Source: Quadrisphaera setariae (GTDB lineage Bacteria > Actinomycetota > Actinomycetes > Actinomycetales > Quadrisphaeraceae). Taken from it: a DNA stretch of 64,000 nucleotides. The notes under the pieces were generated by a model. That model had not been told where the DNA came from and did no database searches. It was given only the letters and a program-made list of their open reading frames with translations. A program made the position numbers and the translations under genes. Position 1 is the first letter of the stretch. Each line of letters begins with the position of its first letter. Positions 25,369-35,350 of this stretch are shown here, one piece after another. Where the stretch lies: assembly GCF_008041935.1 (NCBI RefSeq), contig NZ_VKAC01000016.1, positions 31,804 through 95,803 of the forward strand. Direction: 5' to 3'.

Positions 25369-25465
25369 CCATCCAGAGCGGCCGAGAGACCTGGCTCGTC
25401 GACGCCGCAGCAACCAGCCCGCCCCTCCCGGGGGACGAGGCAGGTGCTCCCGCCAGGACCGATGG
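25369..25465 (+). promoter_or_regulatory. SAM riboswitch (SAM-I/S-box type)
   Basis: The conserved S-box core is present: AGAGCGGCCGAGAGACCTGG, then the GACGCCGCAGCAACC segment and, after a hairpin, CAGGTGCTCCCGCCAGGACC. The closing P1 helix is CCATC (25369-25373) with GATGG (25461-25465). The ribosome binding site GGAGGAG begins at 25464, so the 3' strand of P1 runs into it. No U-rich terminator is seen between aptamer and gene, so control is probably at translation initiation, lowering flavin reductase when SAM is plentiful (inference). Confidence 0.85.
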
Positions 25466-25477
25466 AGGAGATCCCTC

Positions 25478-25975
25478 GTGACCTGCACCGCTACCACCGA
25501 CGCGCCCGTGGTCGACCTCGCCGGCGCCTTCCGCACCGTCGCCTCCAGCGCCTGGGTGGTCACCACCCGCGCGCCGGAGCGCCCCGTCGGCTTCACCGCC
25601 ATCTCGGTGGCCTCGGTGTCCCTGGCGCCGCCGCTGCTGTCCTTCAACGTCTCGCGGACCTCCTCCAGCCTGGAGGCGCTGCTGGCCGAGCGGCGCGTGG
25701 CGGTGCACCTGCTCGCCGACGACCAGGAGGCGCTGGCGCGGCGCTTCGCGGCTCCCGCCGACGGCCGCTTCCCCGACGACGGCTCCTGGACCTGGGACCC
25801 GACCGGCCTGCCGGCGCTGCACGGCGTGGTGGCGCGCCTGGCCGGACCGGTGCACGACGTCGTCGAGGCCGGCGACAGCGTGGTCCTGCTGGTGCGCCCC
25901 GAGGTCACCGAGGTGCGCGGCGGTACGCCCCTCGTCCACCACGCGCGGTCCTACCCCCGCCTCAGCCCCATCTGA
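25478..25975 (+). CDS. Flavin reductase-like protein under SAM riboswitch
   Basis: A 165-aa single-domain protein of the flavin reductase (FMN-binding split barrel) family. It shows AFRTVASSAWVVTTR, then GFTAISVASVSLAPPLLSFNVSRTSSSLEAL and VAVHLLADDQEALARRFA, a textbook order. These enzymes supply FMNH2 to two-component monooxygenases. Placement behind a SAM riboswitch ties it to sulfur or methionine metabolism, for example sulfonate desulfurisation, but no monooxygenase gene is next to it. The GTG start follows GGAGGAG. The last 25 nt overlap the convergent coiled-coil gene. Confidence 0.88.
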   Translation: MTCTATTDAPVVDLAGAFRTVASSAWVVTTRAPERPVGFTAISVASVSLAPPLLSFNVSRTSSSLEALLAERRVAVHLLADDQEALARRFAAPADGRFPDDGSWTWDPTGLPALHGVVARLAGPVHDVVEAGDSVVLLVRPEVTEVRGGTPLVHHARSYPRLSPI

Positions 25976-26976
25976 TCGCGCAGGTCGAGGACGGCGGTCT
26001 GGTCCGCGTCGAAGGGCTCGTCTGCGGCGTCCGGACCCTGGCCGTCGGTCCGGGCGTCCTCCAGGCCGGTCAGCGGCACCGCGCCGGCGGCGGCCGCGGT
26101 GCCTCCGGACAGCGTCGCCAGCATCTGCCGGACGTTGGCCAGCTGCGCGTTGATGCTGTCGCGGCGAGCCGTGGCCGCGGCCAGCTCCCGCTGCGACTCG
26201 GCGCGGACCTGGTCCGCGCGCTGGCGGGCCTCCTCCACCAGCGCCGCGGCCTGCTCCCGGGCCGAGGCGAGCAGCTCCTCGGTGCGGGCGGCGACCTCGG
26301 CGTCGACCTGCTCGGCGCGGTGCCGGGCCTGCGCCACCACCCGCTCGGCCCGCTCCAGCTCCTCGGCGTCGGCGCGAGCGCGCTCGGCGGCCTCCACCTC
26401 GGTGCGGTGGCGGCGGGTGGCCAGCGCCAGCTCGAAGTCCGCGGCGGCCTGCGCGGCGCGGGAGCGTGCGTCCTCCCAGACGGCCTCGGCCTCCTCGCGG
26501 CGCGCCGCCGCGTGCCTCTCAGCGGTGTCGAGGACGTCGTCGGCGCGCCGCTGGGCGTCAGCGAGGACCCGCTGGGCCTCCAGGTCGGCGTCGGCGCGGA
26601 CCGCGGCGTCGTACCTGTCCGCCTCGGTGCGCACCAGCCGCGCACGGGCCTCCGCCTCGCTGCGCAGCGCCTCCGCGTCGGCCTCGGCGCGGGCCAGGAG
26701 GTCTGAGGCCTCCTCCTCCGACAGCGCCAGGATCTGCGCCACCCGCGCACCGAGGTCGGCGTAGCGGGGCTGCAGGGCCTCGGGGCGCACCAGCTCGGCC
26801 GCCTCCTCGGCAGCCCGCTCCGCGAGCCGGCGCTCCAGCGCCTGCACCTGCTCCGACAGCTCGGCGGCGACCTCGCGGGCCTCGCCGAGCGCCTCCTGGA
26901 CGTGGTGCACGTGCTGGTCCACCTGGGCGGGGTCGTACCCGCGCAGGACGGTGCGGAACGCGCCGGTGTCGGGCAT
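25951..26976 (-). CDS. DivIVA-like coiled-coil protein
   Basis: A 341-aa protein that is almost wholly coiled coil. The N-terminus, FRTVLRGYDPAQVDQHVHHVQEAL, resembles the DivIVA/GpsB start, in which a YDPAQVD-type motif precedes the coil. Residues about 30-290 are Ala/Glu/Arg-rich heptads, and the last 45 residues are acidic and disordered. DivIVA-type proteins mark curved membrane and organise cell-wall growth in actinobacteria. GGAGG precedes ATG 26976, 33 bp after the stop of the larger coiled-coil gene, so they form an operon. It is not the canonical DivIVA (Wag31), which sits by the division cluster. Confidence 0.8.
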   Translation of the reverse strand: MPDTGAFRTVLRGYDPAQVDQHVHHVQEALGEAREVAAELSEQVQALERRLAERAAEEAAELVRPEALQPRYADLGARVAQILALSEEEASDLLARAEADAEALRSEAEARARLVRTEADRYDAAVRADADLEAQRVLADAQRRADDVLDTAERHAAARREEAEAVWEDARSRAAQAAADFELALATRRHRTEVEAAERARADAEELERAERVVAQARHRAEQVDAEVAARTEELLASAREQAAALVEEARQRADQVRAESQRELAAATARRDSINAQLANVRQMLATLSGGTAAAAGAVPLTGLEDARTDGQGPDAADEPFDADQTAVLDLRDQMGLRRG

Positions 26977-27009
26977 GGTTCCTCCGGGAGTCGCCGGGGA
27001 CGGGAGCCC

Positions 27010-29124
27010 CTACCGTGGCAGGGACGCCCAGGAGCTGCTCGTCGGCGTGGCCTCGGGCGCTCCGGCGCGGGCCGGGGCGCCGCTGCGGCCTCGCGCGGCG
27101 AGCACCTCGATGATGCCCGACAGCTGGCCGAGCTCCGCAGCCGCGGACTCGCGCAGACGGGTGAGCTCCGCCACCTCAGCGGTCAGCCGGTCACGCTGGG
27201 CGACGGCGTCGACGCGCTCCCTGTCGGCCTCGGCGCGGGCCTCCACCACCAGGCGGACGGCCTCGGCGCGGGCCTCGCGGCGCGCGTCCTGGGACTCGCG
27301 CTGTGCACGGGCGACCTCCTCGGCCACCCGGGCCCGCAGCGAGCGGGCGCCGTGCTCGGCCTCCTCGGCGCGCCGCGCGGAGCGCTCGCGCGCCGTCGCC
27401 TCCGCGGCGCCCGCGGCCGCCAGCACGCGGTCGGCGTCCTGGCGGGCGGCGCGCACGAGGCGCACCGCCTCGGCGCGCGCGGACTCCAGCTCGTCCACGG
27501 CGGTGCGCCGCAGCTGCTCGGCCTCGGCCTCCAGCCCGCCCAGGCGGGTGCGCACGCGCTGGCTGGCGGTGCCCATCACGGCCTGCAGGCGCACCCGGGC
27601 GCGGCGCACGGCGGCAGCGGCCTCGGCGTGACCGCGGTGGCGGACGGTGCGGGCCTCCTCCTCGGCGGCGGTCAGCAGCGCCTGCACCGTGCCCGTGGTC
27701 CACGCGGTCTGCTCAGCGGCGGCCGCGAGCTCCTTCTCCGCCTGCGCGCGCGCCTCGGCGCGCACCCGGCGGCCCTCCTCGACGGCCTGCTCGCGAGCGG
27801 CGGAGGCCTCCTGGCGCGCCTGGACGAGCTCGGTCTCCGCGGTGCGCCGCACCGCGGAGGCGTCGGTGGTGGCCGCGGCGAGCACGCGCTCGGCCTGGGA
27901 GTACGCCTCGGCGGTGGCGCGCTGCGCCTCGATGTGACCGGTCTCGCGGATGGTGTCGGCCTCGGCCATCGCCTCGGCGCGCTCCTGCGCGGCGGCCTCG
28001 CGGGCGGCGGCGAGCAGCTGGTCGGCCTCGGCGCGCGCACCGGCCAGCAGGCGGTCGCCCTCCTCGGCCGCCCGGTGGTGCGCGGTGCGGGCGAGCTCCT
28101 CGGCGGCGGCGCTGTCCGCCATCGCCTGGGTGAGCATCGCGTCGGCGGTGCTGGAGGCCGCCTCGACCACCATGGCCGCCTGCTCGGCGGCGTCCTCCAC
28201 CAGCTGCTGGGCCTCAGCGCGCGCCTCGGTCATCGCAGCCGTCGACCGCTCGCGCAGCGAGGCCACCTCGGCGGCGGCCTCCTGGTGCTGCGAGCGCAGG
28301 GCCGTGATCGCCGCGGACAGGTCGGAGGCCTCGCGGCGCAGGTGCGCCGACTCCTCGCGCAGCTCCACGGCGCGGCGCTCGGCCTCCTCGACGGTGAGGC
28401 GCGACTCGGCGGCCGCGTCGCGGCGCACCCGCGCGGCGTGGGCCTCGGCGGCGGCGCGCACCGCCTCGGCGTCGCGCCGGGCGGCGCCGGTGAGCTCCTC
28501 GGCCTCGGAGCGGGCGCGCGCCGCCTCGGCGGCGGTGGCCCGCTGCAGGGCGGCGGCGTCGGCCTCAGCGGCGGCGCGCACGCGCTCGGCGTGGTCCTGG
28601 GCCAGGCCGAGCAGGTGGATGGCGCGCTCGGGAGCCTCCGGCCGCGGCGCCGGGCGGTGCGGCGGCACGGGGGCCGCGGCCTCGGTGGCCAGGGCCTGCG
28701 ACGGCGCCGACGGGGCTGCCACCGGCGGGCGCACCTGTCGGTGCTGCGCCGACGGCGCCGACGGCGCAGCGGCGGGTCCCGACGGCGGCAGCACGACCGG
28801 CGAGGGCAGCGAGCGACCGCCGGAGCGCGCGCGCACCGGGAGGTCGTCCAGGTCGGGCACCGGGGCGCGCCGGCTGACCATCTGGGGCTGCGGCGCCTCC
28901 GAGGCGACCGCCTCCTCGGGGGAGCGTCCCCAGCGGCGCCGCTCGGAGCGGGGCCGCTGCGGAGCGTCGGGCAGCCCCGAGGTGTCGACGGGCCCGCTCA
29001 GGGCGGCGTGCGGGATGCCCGCGGGGGAGGTGGAGCTCAGGAGGCTGCCCTCGGGGACCTCGGGCACCACGGCCGTCGCACCCCCGGCAGCACCGGTGGT
29101 CCGCTGCGGCCGGTCCGTCCTCAT
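27010..29124 (-). CDS. Large coiled-coil protein (Scy/polarity-type candidate)
   Basis: A 704-aa protein. Residues 1-165 are Pro/Ser/Arg-rich and disordered, and residues about 170-680 are one very long Ala/Glu/Arg coiled coil with many AEAEA and RAEAR repeats. The composition recalls Streptomyces cytoskeletal proteins such as Scy and FilP, which work with DivIVA at cell poles, but I see no specific signature. It is the first gene of a two-gene unit with a DivIVA-like protein. ATG 29124 is the start; upstream codons in the frame lack a ribosome binding site. Confidence 0.75.
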   Translation of the reverse strand: MRTDRPQRTTGAAGGATAVVPEVPEGSLLSSTSPAGIPHAALSGPVDTSGLPDAPQRPRSERRRWGRSPEEAVASEAPQPQMVSRRAPVPDLDDLPVRARSGGRSLPSPVVLPPSGPAAAPSAPSAQHRQVRPPVAAPSAPSQALATEAAAPVPPHRPAPRPEAPERAIHLLGLAQDHAERVRAAAEADAAALQRATAAEAARARSEAEELTGAARRDAEAVRAAAEAHAARVRRDAAAESRLTVEEAERRAVELREESAHLRREASDLSAAITALRSQHQEAAAEVASLRERSTAAMTEARAEAQQLVEDAAEQAAMVVEAASSTADAMLTQAMADSAAAEELARTAHHRAAEEGDRLLAGARAEADQLLAAAREAAAQERAEAMAEADTIRETGHIEAQRATAEAYSQAERVLAAATTDASAVRRTAETELVQARQEASAAREQAVEEGRRVRAEARAQAEKELAAAAEQTAWTTGTVQALLTAAEEEARTVRHRGHAEAAAAVRRARVRLQAVMGTASQRVRTRLGGLEAEAEQLRRTAVDELESARAEAVRLVRAARQDADRVLAAAGAAEATARERSARRAEEAEHGARSLRARVAEEVARAQRESQDARREARAEAVRLVVEARAEADRERVDAVAQRDRLTAEVAELTRLRESAAAELGQLSGIIEVLAARGRSGAPARAGAPEATPTSSSWASLPR

Positions 29125-29198
29125 GCAGCCGATGGTGGCACGCAGCCGCCGTCCGGGACGGGCTTTCGCGCTTCGTCGGAGCGTCGTGTCGCGGCCGG

Positions 29199-30029
29199 TC
29201 AGCGCGCCAGGGGCAGGGGCTCGGGCCGCTTCGGGGCCACGCCGTCGCCGCTCGAGCGCCCCTCGAGGCGCCGCCGCACCCACGGGGCCAGGTGGGCGCG
29301 CGCCCAGGCGGCGTCCTGGCCGGCGCGCGCCAGGCGTCCGGGGGAGGGCTGCGGCGGCAGCGGTGAGGCCCACTCCTGCTCGGCCGCCCCCAGATCGCCG
29401 CCGTGCAGCCCCCGCACGGTGGCGGCGGCCAGCAGGGCCACCCGCTCGTGGCCCTCCGGCGCCAGGTGGATCCGGTCCGGGGCCCACATCCGCAGGTCGT
29501 AGAGGGCGCGCATCGACCACAGGTCCATGACCAGCGCGTCCCAGCGCTGGGCGATGCGCCACAGGTGGAGGTTGAAGGTGGCCACGCGGCCGCGGGTCAT
29601 GCGCACCACCGGAAGCCCGGCGGGGTCGAAGCCGGCCGCCAGCAGCACCTGGGCTCCGGCGGAGCGGGCGGCGCCCACCGCCTCGTCCAGCGCGGCGGCC
29701 AGGGCGTCGACGTCGACGCTGGGTCGCAGGATGTCGTTGCCGCCCGCGCTGATGCTGAGCAGGTCAGGGCCGAGCTCGAGGGCGCGGGGCAGCTGCTCGT
29801 CCAGGACCTCCCGCATCCGCTTGCCGCGGACGGCGAGGTTGGCGTACTCCAGGCGCGAGCCCGCGCCGCGCGCGTCGTCGTCGAGCAGCTCGGCGAGCCG
29901 GTCGGCCCAGCCGCGGTGGCGTCCGGGGGAGGCCGGGTCGGGGTCGTCGATGCCCTCGGTGAAGGAGTCCCCGACGGCGACGTACCGCCGGTACGTCGGC
30001 GCGGGTCCGCGCGCGGGGTCAGCAGCCAC
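29199..30029 (-). CDS. SGNH/GDSL-family hydrolase
   Basis: A 276-aa serine esterase/lipase-like protein. Block I is VAVGDSFTEGIDD (nucleophile Ser), block III is SISAGGNDILRPS, and block V is WAPDRIHLAPEGHERVA (Asp and His of the catalytic site). No signal peptide is apparent, so it is probably cytoplasmic. The GTG start is preceded 6 nt upstream by TAGCGT, a leaderless pattern. Substrate unknown. Confidence 0.9.
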   Translation of the reverse strand: MAADPARGPAPTYRRYVAVGDSFTEGIDDPDPASPGRHRGWADRLAELLDDDARGAGSRLEYANLAVRGKRMREVLDEQLPRALELGPDLLSISAGGNDILRPSVDVDALAAALDEAVGAARSAGAQVLLAAGFDPAGLPVVRMTRGRVATFNLHLWRIAQRWDALVMDLWSMRALYDLRMWAPDRIHLAPEGHERVALLAAATVRGLHGGDLGAAEQEWASPLPPQPSPGRLARAGQDAAWARAHLAPWVRRRLEGRSSGDGVAPKRPEPLPLAR

Positions 30030-30035
30030 CCGCGC

Positions 30036-30041
30036 ACGCTA
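30036..30041 (-). promoter_or_regulatory. -10 element for GDSL hydrolase gene
   Basis: TAGCGT on the minus strand ends 6 nt before GTG 30029, matching a leaderless promoter. Confidence 0.4.
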
Positions 30042-30052
30042 GCGCTCGTTGC

Positions 30053-30739
30053 TCAGGGCAGCGACCAGTCGACAGCAGGTGCGCCCTGCGCGCGCAGCGC
30101 CTCGTCGACAGCGGTGAACGGGCGCGACCCGTGGAACCCGCGCGAGGCCGACAGCGGGCTCGGGTGCACCCCCGTGATGACGGCGGTCCCGGCCAGCAGG
30201 CCGGCGGCGGTCTGCGCGTCCCGCCCCCACAGCACCGACACCAGCGGCCCGCCCCGGGCGGCGAGCGCCCGCACGGCGGCGTCGGTGACGCGCTCCCACC
30301 CGAGCCTGCGGTGCGAGCCGGAGTCGCCGGCGCGCACCGTGAGCACCCGGTTGAGCAGCAGCACGCCGCGCTCCGCCCAGGGCGACAGGTCCCCGGTCGA
30401 GGGGGCCGGGAGCCCGGTGTCCGCCACGAGCTCCTTGAGCAGGTTGCGCAGCGTCGGCGGCAGCGGCCTCACGTGCGGTGCCACGGAGAAGGCCAGCCCC
30501 ACCGCGTGGCCGGGCCGGGGGTAGGGGTCCTGGCCGAGCAGCAGCACCCGCACCGCATCGAGCGGCTGCTCGAAGGCGCGCAGCACGTGCTCGGGCGCCG
30601 GCAGCACCTCCTCGCCGGCGCCGCGGCGCGCCGCGAGCTCGGCCTCCAGCCGGAGCAGGTCCTCCTCGACCGGGGCGAGGGCGACCCTCCAGCTGGGGTG
30701 GACGGCGGCGAGCGGGGACGGCGCGGCGGGGGTCGGCAC
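30053..30739 (-). CDS. ung: Uracil-DNA glycosylase, family 1
   Basis: A 228-aa UDG that removes uracil from DNA. Motif A is LLLGQDPYPRPGHAVGLAF, whose Asp activates water. LLLNRVLTVRAG is the uracil pocket, with Asn. The C-terminal leucine-loop region is GVHPSPLSASRGF. Length matches the family. The start is GTG 30739, with CAGCGT 6 nt upstream. It is divergent from the DUF3263 gene, with both starts within 45 bp. Confidence 0.95.
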   Translation of the reverse strand: MPTPAAPSPLAAVHPSWRVALAPVEEDLLRLEAELAARRGAGEEVLPAPEHVLRAFEQPLDAVRVLLLGQDPYPRPGHAVGLAFSVAPHVRPLPPTLRNLLKELVADTGLPAPSTGDLSPWAERGVLLLNRVLTVRAGDSGSHRRLGWERVTDAAVRALAARGGPLVSVLWGRDAQTAAGLLAGTAVITGVHPSPLSASRGFHGSRPFTAVDEALRAQGAPAVDWSLP

Positions 30740-30745
30740 GGGCCC

Positions 30746-30751
30746 ACGCTG
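30746..30751 (-). promoter_or_regulatory. -10 element for ung
   Basis: CAGCGT on the minus strand ends 6 nt before GTG 30739; leaderless pattern. Confidence 0.35.
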
Positions 30752-30772
30752 CCCTGCCGCGGCGCGCTCTGC

Positions 30773-30778
30773 CAGGGT
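30773..30778 (+). promoter_or_regulatory. -10 element for DUF3263 gene
   Basis: CAGGGT ends 6 nt before GTG 30785; leaderless pattern. Confidence 0.3.
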
Positions 30779-30784
30779 GGGCCG

Positions 30785-31039
30785 GTGGCGCTGTCGCAGC
30801 GGGACCTGGCGGTGCTCGCCCTCGAGCGGCGCACCTTCCGGCGCCGGGGCGAGAAGGAGCAGGCCGTCCGCGACGAGCTGGACATGTCGGCCACCCGCTA
30901 CTACCAGCGGCTCAACGCCCTCCTCGACGACCCGGAGGCCCTGGCCGCCGACCCGGTGCTGGTCGGCAGGCTCCGTCGCCTGCGCGAGGAGCGCACCGCC
31001 GGGCGGGACCTGGACGTCGGCCCCGCCCCCGGGAGCTGA
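30785..31039 (+). CDS. DUF3263 protein
   Basis: An 84-aa protein with the DUF3263 pattern: LSQRDLAVLALERRTFRRRG, then EKEQAVRDELDMSATRYYQRLNALLDDPEAL. It reads as a helix-turn-helix-like DNA-binding fold. Mycobacterium tuberculosis Rv0430 belongs to this family and also lies directly before a LytR_C protein (Rv0431), as here. The function is not established. Start GTG 30785. Confidence 0.88.
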   Translation: MALSQRDLAVLALERRTFRRRGEKEQAVRDELDMSATRYYQRLNALLDDPEALAADPVLVGRLRRLREERTAGRDLDVGPAPGS

Positions 31040-31085
31040 CGCGCCGCGTCACCGCGAACCGCCCTCGCGGCGACCTCCGAGCCCG

Positions 31086-31091
31086 TACCGT
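31086..31091 (+). promoter_or_regulatory. -10 element for VirR-like gene
   Basis: TACCGT ends 6 nt before GTG 31098; leaderless pattern. Confidence 0.45.
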
Positions 31092-31097
31092 CGAGGC

Positions 31098-31709
31098 GTG
31101 AGCTCGCCGTACCCGCGTGACGACTTCGACGCCGTCACCCCGCCGCGCGACGGCCGCCGCGGTGCTCACCGCGCCGCGCCCAAGCGCCCCGGCGGTGTCC
31201 TCGCCCCGGTGGTCATCGCCCTGGTCGTCGTGGCCGCCGGAGGCGCCGGCTACGTGGCGCTCACCACGGTGGGGAACCCCGGCTCCAGCGCCAGCGCCGC
31301 CCCCGCCGCGGGCGGTGACCAGGCCGCCGCGCAGGACCCGGCCGCCTCCGCCGACCCGGCCGCCGGCGGTGCGCCTCCTGCCGCCTCGCCCGCCTCCTCC
31401 CCGGAGGCGCCGCCCAGCGCCAGCCCCACGGCCTCCTCCGAGCGCAGCGCACCGGTCGTCGTCCTCAACGGCACCGGGACCTCCGGACTGGCGGCGAAGA
31501 AGGCCGCGCAGGTCGAGGCCGACGGCTGGGAGGTCGCCAGCACCGGCAACGCCACCGCCGCGCAGCGCTCGGCCCACAAGACCACGACCGTGCTGTACCC
31601 CACCGCCGCGCTCGAGGGCGCCGCCGAGGCCCTCGCGGCGCAGGTGGGTGCGAAGACCGCGCTCGACGCCCAGGCGCAGGCCGGCTCGCTGACCGTCGTC
31701 CTGCGCTGA
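31098..31709 (+). CDS. LytR_C-domain membrane protein (VirR-like)
   Basis: A 203-aa single-pass membrane protein. A basic cytoplasmic tail (residues 1-33) leads to a transmembrane segment (VLAPVVIALVVVAAGGAGYVAL). A long Ala/Pro/Ser linker follows, then an extracytoplasmic LytR C-terminal domain from about residue 115 (PVVVLNGTGTSGLAAKKAAQ to the end). The same domain and position occur in M. tuberculosis Rv0431/VirR, which affects envelope and vesicle release; equivalence of function is inference. Confidence 0.85.
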   Translation: MSSPYPRDDFDAVTPPRDGRRGAHRAAPKRPGGVLAPVVIALVVVAAGGAGYVALTTVGNPGSSASAAPAAGGDQAAAQDPAASADPAAGGAPPAASPASSPEAPPSASPTASSERSAPVVVLNGTGTSGLAAKKAAQVEADGWEVASTGNATAAQRSAHKTTTVLYPTAALEGAAEALAAQVGAKTALDAQAQAGSLTVVLR

Positions 31710-32083
31710 GGCGCCCTCCGCACGTCCTCCCCCGGTGGGACAGGGGGACGGAGGGGCTCCGGACGGGTGCGGCGGCCTCGGCGGCGGCCTCCGCGACGGC
31801 TGTTCGCAGGTCGCACGCCGGAAGCGGTGCCCGGAGCGGGCCGCTGGGCGCCGCGCCCCGGCGCCGTCCCGCTGCCGGGGCGCCCTGACCTGGCCTCGGA
31901 CCTCGCTCGGGCGGCTCGCCGACCGCTACCCTGCGGACCGGTCGATCAGTTCAGTGGCGACAGGACTCCTCCAGCACGAACGCCAGGGGGGCCGCACGGG
32001 GGCCGCGAGGCCCACGGACTCCAGACCCGGGGTCGGGCGCACTGCCCCTCCCCGACCACCGCACCGCTGCAGGAGCACGCACC
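31710..32083 (+). promoter_or_regulatory. csp upstream region with long leader
   Basis: This is 374 bp without a convincing gene. A possible -10 TACCCT lies at 31927-31932 with no clear -35, which would give a leader of about 145 nt before the csp ATG. Long structured leaders are known for cold-shock mRNAs. AGGAG precedes the ATG. Open frames here lack codon bias and run into csp in a wrong frame. Confidence 0.35.
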
Positions 32084-32290
32084 ATGGCACTCGGAACTGT
32101 GAAGTGGTTCAACGCTGAGAAGGGGTTCGGGTTCATCACCGTCGAGGGTGGCCCTGACGTCTTCGTCCACTGGTCCGCCATCCAGATGGACGGCTACCGC
32201 TCCCTCGAGGAGGGACAGGCCGTCGAGTTCGAGATCGGGCAGGGCCAGAAGGGCCCGCAGGCCGAGGCCGTCCGCCTCGCCGGCGCCTGA
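32084..32290 (+). CDS. cspA: Cold-shock protein CspA-like
   Basis: A 68-aa single cold-shock domain. RNP1 is KGFGFI and RNP2 is VFVHWSAI, with the standard N-terminus [18 protein letters not shown]. It binds single-stranded nucleic acid. It lies between the VirR-like gene and groEL, an arrangement seen in other actinobacteria, and a terminator follows at once. The sequence is close to domain 1 of the triple-domain protein at 6101-6964. Confidence 0.95.
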   Translation: MALGTVKWFNAEKGFGFITVEGGPDVFVHWSAIQMDGYRSLEEGQAVEFEIGQGQKGPQAEAVRLAGA

Positions 32291-32308
32291 CCAGCACCCC
32301 ACGCGCCC

Positions 32309-32346
32309 GCGACGGCGCCGTCCCCGCGAGGGGGCGGCGCCGTCGC
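32309..32346 (+). terminator. Intrinsic terminator after csp
   Basis: A 12-bp perfect stem (32309-32320 with 32335-32346) is extended by CCCC/GGGG pairs with a small bulge. It starts 18 bp past the csp stop. Confidence 0.7.
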
Positions 32347-32378
32347 TGCGTCCGCGAGGGTCGTCCGGGTGCAGCGTG

Positions 32379-32405
32379 TTTGCACTCGGACGGTGAGAGT
32401 GCCAA
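32379..32405 (+). promoter_or_regulatory. CIRCE element 1 (HrcA site)
   Basis: TTTGCACTC, nine bases, GAGTGCCAA: each arm differs by one base from the CIRCE consensus TTAGCACTC-N9-GAGTGCTAA. Confidence 0.85.
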
Positions 32406-32413
32406 TCTGGTAC

Positions 32414-34221
<1,808 letters not shown>

Positions 34222-34254
34222 TCCCGCCGCTCAGCCAGCTCGGCTGAAGCCCGA

Positions 34255-34284
34255 GGGCGGCACCCCTCACCGGGGGTGCCGCCC
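34255..34284. terminator. groEL terminator
   Basis: A 12-bp perfect stem GGGCGGCACCCC/GGGGTGCCGCCC with a 6-nt loop is followed by TTCGTCGTCCT. It lies between the convergent groEL and LacI genes and may serve both. Confidence 0.85.
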
Positions 34285-34315
34285 TTCGTCGTCCTGCTGA
34301 CCGCTCCAGCCGGCC

Positions 34316-35350
34316 TCAGACCGGTGGGGGAGCGGTGGAGGCCCGCACCTCCAGGTGCACCGGCACGACGGTGGTGCCGGTGAGGTGCCGTCCCGGCTGG
34401 GCGATCTCCTCCAGGAGGATCCGCACGCAGTGCTCGCCGACGGTCTCGAAGTCCTGGTGGACGGTGGTGAGCGGCGGCCAGTAGTCGCTGGACTCGGCGA
34501 CGTCGTCGAAGCCGACCACGGAGACGTCCTGGGGCACGCGCCGGCCCCGCTCGTGCAGGGCGCGCAGCAGCCCGAGGGCCATCTGGTCGTTGGCGCTGAA
34601 CACCGCCGTCACCTCGCCCGGGGGCAGGCCGGCCAGGAGGTGCCCGGCGCGGTGACCGGACGCGGAGGTCCAGTCACCCACCACCGGTGGGGGCACCGGG
34701 CGCCCGGCGGCGCGCAGCACCTCCTCCCAGGTGCGGGCGCGCACCTGCGCGGCGCGGCTGGTGGGCGGCCCCGCGAGGTGGTGGACGGTGCGGTGGCCCA
34801 GCTCCAGCAGGTGCTCGACGGCGGCGCGCGCGCCGGCGGCCTGGTCGGTGTCGACGCTGGGGAACGGACCGGGCACGGCGTCGGTGGTGACCAGGGGGAG
34901 CCCCGGGCGCACCGCCACGTCGAAGCGCTCGAGGAGGTCGGCCTCCACGAGGACCAGCCCGTCGACCTCGGAGGCGGACAGGGCGGCGATGCCGCTGTCG
35001 ACCCGCGCCGCGGTGGCCTCCTCCAGGCTCAGCAGCTGGATGGCGCGCCCCGCGCGGCCCGCGGCCTGGGTGATGCCTGACAGGGAGCGGACGTCACCCA
35101 GGCGCGAGACGGAGAAGACCAGGACGCCGATGGCCCCGTAGCGCCCGGTGGCCAGGGCGCGCGCCGCGGTGTTGGGCTGGTAGCCGATGGCCTTCAGCGA
35201 CTCCAGCACCCGGGCGCGCGTCTCGGGGACGACGCCCTCGTGGCCGTTCACCACCCGCGAGACCGTCTGCGCCGAGACCCCCGCGGCCGCGGCGACGTCG
35301 GCCAGGGAGGGGCGGTCGCTCCTGCGCACCCCCCGCGGCCGCGGGGACAC
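34316..35350 (-). CDS. LacI-family transcriptional regulator
   Basis: A 344-aa repressor. The headpiece is SLADVAAAAGVSAQTVSRVVNG (residues about 15-36), followed by the hinge IGYQPNTAARALATGR and a periplasmic-binding-like sugar domain. It is the last gene of the importer operon; its GTG directly follows the stop of the upstream permease gene. Two LacI-type operators lie between the solute-binding gene and the beta-galactosidase gene, so the protein likely represses both directions until a galactoside binds (inference). Confidence 0.92.
   Translation of the reverse strand: MSPRPRGVRRSDRPSLADVAAAAGVSAQTVSRVVNGHEGVVPETRARVLESLKAIGYQPNTAARALATGRYGAIGVLVFSVSRLGDVRSLSGITQAAGRAGRAIQLLSLEEATAARVDSGIAALSASEVDGLVLVEADLLERFDVAVRPGLPLVTTDAVPGPFPSVDTDQAAGARAAVEHLLELGHRTVHHLAGPPTSRAAQVRARTWEEVLRAAGRPVPPPVVGDWTSASGHRAGHLLAGLPPGEVTAVFSANDQMALGLLRALHERGRRVPQDVSVVGFDDVAESSDYWPPLTTVHQDFETVGEHCVRILLEEIAQPGRHLTGTTVVPVHLEVRASTAPPPV

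Noticed and set aside
31735..32118. Small coding gene in the csp upstream region
   Set aside because: The frames run through the csp ribosome site and start in the wrong frame, with no plausible protein features.
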